A program made the translations under genes and the position numbers. Shown here piece by piece: positions 59,356 to 64,000 of a stretch of 64,000 nucleotides of DNA. Source of the DNA: Blastobasis lacticolella (taxonomy: Eukaryota; Arthropoda; Insecta; Lepidoptera; Blastobasidae). The stretch spans positions 14,029,428 through 14,093,427 of the forward strand of contig LR990049.1 in NCBI GenBank assembly GCA_905147135.1, written 5' to 3'. Position 1 is the first letter of the stretch. Every line of letters begins with the position of its first letter. Under the pieces are notes generated by a model. It ran no database searches and was not told the DNA's origin. It saw nothing but the letters and a program-made list of their open reading frames with translations.

Positions 59356-62206
59356 CTAGTAGGCGGGGGGCGCCAGCATGCCGCTGGCGTGGACGGAGTG
59401 CTCGGTGGCGTCCGGCTCGGCGGTGGAGGGCGCGTCGTCGGCGGCGAGGGCGGGGGCGTCGTGCGACAGCAACGCGGCCGGGTCGTCGCCCACCATGCCC
59501 TCGTCGTCCTCGTAGGGGCCCTGCGTCGGCTGCTCCTTGGGCTCGTCGTGGTCCTGCGCGTGTGCGTCCGACGCGCGCGAGTAGTGCGAGTCGATCTGCG
59601 GCGGCGCCTTGAGCCCGCCCCCCGCCTTGAGGTGCGCCGACTGCAGCCCGTCCAGCGACGACGGCCGCAGCTTCCCGATGAGGTCGTTGAGGGTGAAGTG
59701 CGTGGGCAGGTGCTCGGAGCGCGGCGGCGGCGGCGACGACGACGTCAGCGGGTGCGCCGTCGTCGTGGTCGTCAGCGACAGAGGCTTCCTGCCGGCAGAC
59801 CGCACCACCCTCGCGTTAGACGCGCCGCTCGAACGCTGACTAAAATACTACGTCACGCCGGTGCGGCGAGTGACGGCCCATTTTAGACAGTATTAACACA
59901 TAAGCGAAATCACACAATCGAGTTAATGTTATTTCAAACAGATATCTTGTTAGTGACAAAACAGTTTGAGTATCACTTTTCAAGAGATACCAAGCAAAGC
60001 CCCCTTCACCCACCCACCAAATGGTATAAGGTAATTTGGAATAAAATGACAGTGAACTTTAATTTGAATAAATGTTTGATTGAGGCCAAAACTGCTGTCT
60101 GCTGGGTGTAGGGCTCTTGTTTGGTGGTTGGGTTGGCACAGAGGCCGAGTCCCGCGGGCCCGCGCGCTTCTACTTAGCGGCTATACTGTTCCAAAGCTTA
60201 TGTACTTACGCGAACACGAGGTTAGATTAGAATACACGATTCACACGCTAACTACGAAACTCTGTTATAGTAAGACTAAAACATGAATGGGTAAAACGAC
60301 ATGGAGTCGAAGCTCTACGAGTGGTGCTACTTGAGGTTACTGGAGAGCGCGCGGCTAGTCGGGGAGCGGGCCTCCGGAGACGGCTGGCATCTCACCTGGC
60401 ATTACCCCTGCGCCGAGGACACGGGGATGGAGCCGTAGTTGTAGTAGTAGCAACGCGTCTGCTCGCAGATGAAGTCCTTGATCTCGCCGCAGTGCTGAGG
60501 CTCCCAGTGGAAGGTCGGCGCCTTGAGGGTGACGCACCCATTCGTCATCACGTGCTCGGTTCTGGAAAACAGACTAATTTTTTATGCAAAACCCGTCAGT
60601 GTTAAGATGGTAAATGAATAATCTTGCACAAATTCACACAGCTCTATCGAGCCCCAAACTAAGCGAAGCTTGTGCAATGGGTGCTAGATAACTGGTGTAC
60701 TACTTAAATATTTTTTTAATATAGTAACACCCAGACGCGTAGCAGAAATTAAAATTCTTCATTTCAATTTCTGCCCGACCGGGAATCGAACCCATGATCT
60801 AAGTATATTAATGATAATATTGCGTGTATCGCAAATGAAATAAAATAGTCATGACATTCAACGACAACGACTTAATGGTGAGAGTCTTCTCCATTTTCAT
60901 TTTAATGAAAACATTCTGATGGGAACTAAAAATAACCCATAATAGAGGAAATGATTACGTGCAATTTTATCTAACTGCTTGAAATGCAGTAAACATTGCG
61001 AAAATGTGAAATAAAATGGACCTAGAATGGCTCCTTGAGGAACACTTGTTTTGTACATATTTTATATACTGCCTTTTTCTGTTTGCGCGATGTTCAATGA
61101 AACTTGTAACTGACGTTCCGATCACTAGTCAGTTATTATGGTCACTTGCGGAGGTAGCCTACGGCGACATTTTGTCTTTAAATGTATCAAAAAATATTGG
61201 GCGGACGCAGAAAGACTCCTTGAGTAATATCTGGTTTGGACAGCATTTATTGATGAAAACAAATACGATATAATATTGTAAGGTCCTAGAATGACTCCTT
61301 GAGAAACACCTGATTTGAACAGCATATATTGAAAGAAAAATAAATTTTAGAATTGGAAAAGACCTAGAATGCCGCCTTGAGGAACACCTGCTTTAGACAG
61401 CTTTTATTAGGGATCAAGTAAATTATAATATTGTACGTACCCGTGTCTAGCCGTGCGCTGTGGGGCTGTGCTGCCTTGCGGCACGTCCAAGGGGTCGATG
61501 CTATCATCAGCGTGCTGACTGGGCACGTCCATCGCCACTCGCCGCATATAGTTGAAGGTGGCATTGAACGGCAGCCCCGTGCTCATCCATAGATACATAT
61601 CCGTGCCGAGATTGTTGCCCGACGTCCAAAAGTCGTACTTGTTATAGCCTAAAATAGAAATCGTCGAAGACTGTGTTAGTGAATGCGTTGTGTGAGCCCA
61701 AGGAATTCATTTAGACTTTTGCGGAAATATGGTAAATTCGGTATAAGGCATACCTTGAACTAAATCTGTACAAAAAATCAAAAGTCGTACTTGTTTTAGC
61801 CTAGAATGGAAATCGTTGAAGACTGTATTAGTGAATGCGTTGTGTGAGCCCAAGGGATTCATTTAGACTTTTGCGGAAATATGGTAAAGGCGGTATAAGG
61901 CGTACCTTGAACTAAATCTGTACAAAAAATTAAAAGTCCTACTTTTTTTAGCCTAGAATGGAAATCGTTGAAGAGTGAATGCGTTATGTGAGCCCAAGGA
62001 ATTAATTTAGACTTTTGCGGATATATGTATCTTGTACAAAAAATCAGACCAATATGGTACTCAGTTTAGATGTGACGGAAGAACAATTAAACAAACTTTA
62101 CGAAAGTTAAATGAAATAAATTTAATTACCTGCATTCGTAAGATAAGTTGTTATTGAATCCGCTTTTTCTTTTGTTTCGAATGATGCCAACTGCAATCCT
62201 AGTGAC
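59356..62206 (-). CDS. C-type lectin-domain protein, 3' part (four exons)
   Basis: Minus-strand exons 62206-62130, 61648-61441, 60561-60406 and 59839-59356 join in matching phases (1, 2, 2) and end in a stop. They encode the C-type lectin fold: SLGLQLASFETKEKAD (helix 2 region), DFWTSGNNLGTDMYLWMSTG (core WTSG and W), then GCVTL...HWEPQHCGEIKDFICE (conserved cysteines and the final strand). The usual EPN/WND sugar-binding motifs are not obvious, so carbohydrate binding is uncertain. About 175 residues follow, Thr/Ser/Pro-rich and then acidic, with no membrane segment seen. The N-terminal half of the lectin domain and the signal peptide lie outside the window or were not recognised. It is probably secreted. 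Confidence 0.8.
60640..60806 (-). repeat. SINE, second family, minus strand
   Basis: Read on the minus strand it has the GGGTTCGATTCCCGG B-box block, AAATTTCTGC-type body and TTTGGGGCTCGATAG end of the 10264-10545 family. It lies in a lectin-gene intron. Confidence 0.7.
61016..61395 (-). repeat. Tandem array of a reverse-transcriptase-derived segment
   Basis: At least four units start at about 61020, 61209, 61290 and 61367; the last three are spaced about 80 nt. On the minus strand each encodes a version of the RT motif GVPQG..LGP (for example SGVSQGVILGP and AGVPQGGILG). They occupy the lectin intron just downstream of the exon 61441-61648. Confidence 0.6.
61628..62045. repeat. 152-nt tandem repeat including a lectin splice acceptor
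   Basis: Units begin at 61628, 61780 and 61932 (AAAAGTC.TACTT, then TTAGCCTA.AAT.GAAATCG). The third is shortened. The first unit contains the first 21 nt of the lectin exon 61441-61648 and its acceptor, so two extra acceptor copies lie inside the upstream intron. Confidence 0.8.
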
Positions 62207-64000
62207 CTGAAAATAAAACCGAACTATGATTAGGAACAAAAATTACTGAAGTTTCGATGTTTTAGCACAGATTTTAAATATTGCAAAAATCTCATTTTCC
62301 AAATTCTTCAAAAAGCGATTGCAGAAAATTATAAAAAATTTCTTATAATTCCACCAGTATGTAAACATAGTTCCGTGAAACATGATTACACCTATATGTT
62401 CTATCCCGTAATATCAGCCTAATAGTGCAGGCAAGAGCTAAGAGCTTGTTCACCTGCGGGCAATTTAATACCAGAAAGACAACCTATACTCGCTCTTGTA
62501 TAGCGACGGGACTACATTCCAACTTCCAAGTTCATAAAACTCTATGGTTAAAAAAAACTGTACTGTGCACGACGTTAGTTACTTTTGTATCGTTACATAA
62601 AACTCCATCGAAGAGTATTTTAATTAATAATTTTAATCAATAAGGAAAAGTATTCTTTAAAACATTACAAAACGTTAAACCTCGCACCGAAATCAATGAA
62701 TTCGAGTTAGAACATACTTGATGTTGAGGAAATTAACTAAAAAATTTTTGCTCATATATTTGACACTGACTGACAGAAGCCGGGACTAACCTCTCAGATG
62801 ATGATGATGTTGATGATCCCAGATACATACTGTATTTGTAGGAAGTATCAAATAACTATACACGTCATGACCCATTGAAATCAACTTAACGAAGCACGCG
62901 CGCGCCTTTTTGCGATGAATTGAAACATCATAAATTATACTGCAGTTGAATTCGTCACGAGCACGGTGCAGCACACCCGGGCACTTTTATGTCCCGGCAT
63001 AACTTAGCGCCGTACGAGTAACTGTTTCTTACGTTTTTGTGGCACCCATTGACATTCAAGTTTCCACTTCGAACGAAGCTCTGTCCAGTTTTAAACACAA
63101 ATTAAATTAAATGTTCATTTATGAACAAGGCGAGATATTTTTATGTATAATGTGTCAATAAAGTTTTACCACTCGTTCGCCATTACCGAAGCCCAAAGGT
63201 ATTCATTACTGTGTACCCTGTGTGTGTCGCTGAACTGAAAATATGTTTTAATTACGCACTGTATGAAATTGCCTCCTTTTTCGATTTATAGTTACGACGG
63301 TCTTGCGGCAAAAAGTTGCAAATGACAGTAATGTATCCTCGTATCGTTAGTACCGTTAGCTCCTTTTTGTCGCAGCGATGTGCGTGGAGCGTAACGCAAC
63401 GGTAAGCAGTTGTGAATTAGCCACGGGTCCCGGCGACGGGCGACGACTCCCGGCTCTTCGTCACGCGGCACTTGTCGCATCGCACCTCGCCACGGCTGTC
63501 ACGTCGATAGCCATATTAACGTCACTTTAGATTGATATCATACCAATCTCGTTACATTGCGCCCTAAAGTGTTGCGCCCTGCGTCATTATGGCCATCTTC
63601 GGAAGCGAGTCGTTACAATGGCCAAATGTCACGAATCGTGTTCCCAGGGTCGGCGCTCGTTGACAATTGGAACGGTAAATAGGTCGTGACGACGACGCGA
63701 TAGAAGGACAACATGACGTGCAGCGAGGCGACTGACCTTTCGATTTAAGGCACGCAGTGGAATTTAGAGCATGGCGCTTTTCAATAATACTCAGTAATTG
63801 AATAACGGGTCCACGATACTGCAAAATTACGTTGCCGCTGAACTCAATACCTAACCTACAAATAAAATCATATTGTAACTTGGTACAGGCTATTCAAGAA
63901 ACAAGGTGTTGTAAGTCCCGCAATAACAACACCAAATAGCGGCTTAGTTGTCTATAAGGTGTTCACTCCTTCGGCCATCGAGGAAGTTGCTTGTCGAGGT
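62207..64000. other. Right end: 5' region of the lectin gene not resolved
   Basis: No further lectin exon was recognised on the minus strand, and no CCP1 exon on the plus strand. A GC-richer block at about 63380-63510 has splice-like sites on both strands but no frame that fits either gene. The rest is AT-rich. Confidence 0.4.

Noticed and set aside
59389..59886. Long open frame on the plus strand over 59389-59886
   Set aside because: It is the complement of the GC-rich last lectin exon; its Arg/Val/Gly-rich translation is what a shadow frame would give.
63380..63410. Mini exon between CGCAG and GTAAGC near the right end
   Set aside because: Entered in the phase needed after the last CCP1 exon, it runs into a stop; no match to the expected protein.
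1..64000. CRISPR arrays, bacterial operons, rRNA genes
   Set aside because: The window is eukaryotic; no regularly spaced repeats or rRNA-like sequence were seen.

Overview
The window looks like insect nuclear DNA, most likely from a moth or butterfly (Lepidoptera). It is AT-rich, its genes are split into many short exons with GT-AG introns, and it carries tRNA-headed SINEs, hairpin MITEs and LINE fragments of the kind that fill lepidopteran introns. There is no sign of prokaryotic operons, CRISPR arrays or rRNA. Most reading frames of 60-100 codons here are chance or transposon remnants. The gene models below were built by hand from splice sites, exon phase and protein motifs.

Layout. (1) 953-13107, + strand: two tandem paralogues of a catalytically dead trypsin-fold protein (serine protease homologue) with a shared C-terminal extension. 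Copy A enters from the left and only its last three exons are present. Copy B has nine well-supported exons, one doubtful exon and no visible signal-peptide exon. (2) 14556-18689, - strand: a secreted protein of about 513 residues rich in Pro, Phe, Gln and Ser, with a 12-residue tandem repeat, a two-codon first exon and a TATA box. (3) 19557-22636, - strand: a small secreted protein of about 126 residues, function unknown. (4) 24727-24966, - strand: a terminal exon of an unrecognised gene. (5) 25-33 kb: mostly transposon remains, including a LINE with endonuclease and reverse transcriptase pieces, plus two small candidate exons.

(6) 35167-58414, + strand: the main gene, cytosolic carboxypeptidase 1 (CCP1/Nna1/AGTPBP1, the tubulin deglutamylase family). 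Eighteen coding exons (seventeen constant ones plus a choice of two) give about 930 residues, from the start codon through the armadillo-like region and acidic linker to the HPGE zinc-binding motif. The 3' exons (about 300 residues expected) are not in the window. Two adjacent 171-nt exons are homologous, have the same phase and are separated by only 33 nt, which is a strong case for mutually exclusive splicing. (7) 59356-62206, - strand: the 3' part of a C-type lectin-domain protein. Its introns contain tandem repeats, one of which repeats its own splice acceptor.

The genes are not an obvious functional set. The secreted proteins on the left (protease homologues, proline-rich protein, small secreted protein) could act in cuticle, eggshell or haemolymph, but that is only inference. 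CCP1 would act in the cytosol on tubulin tails.
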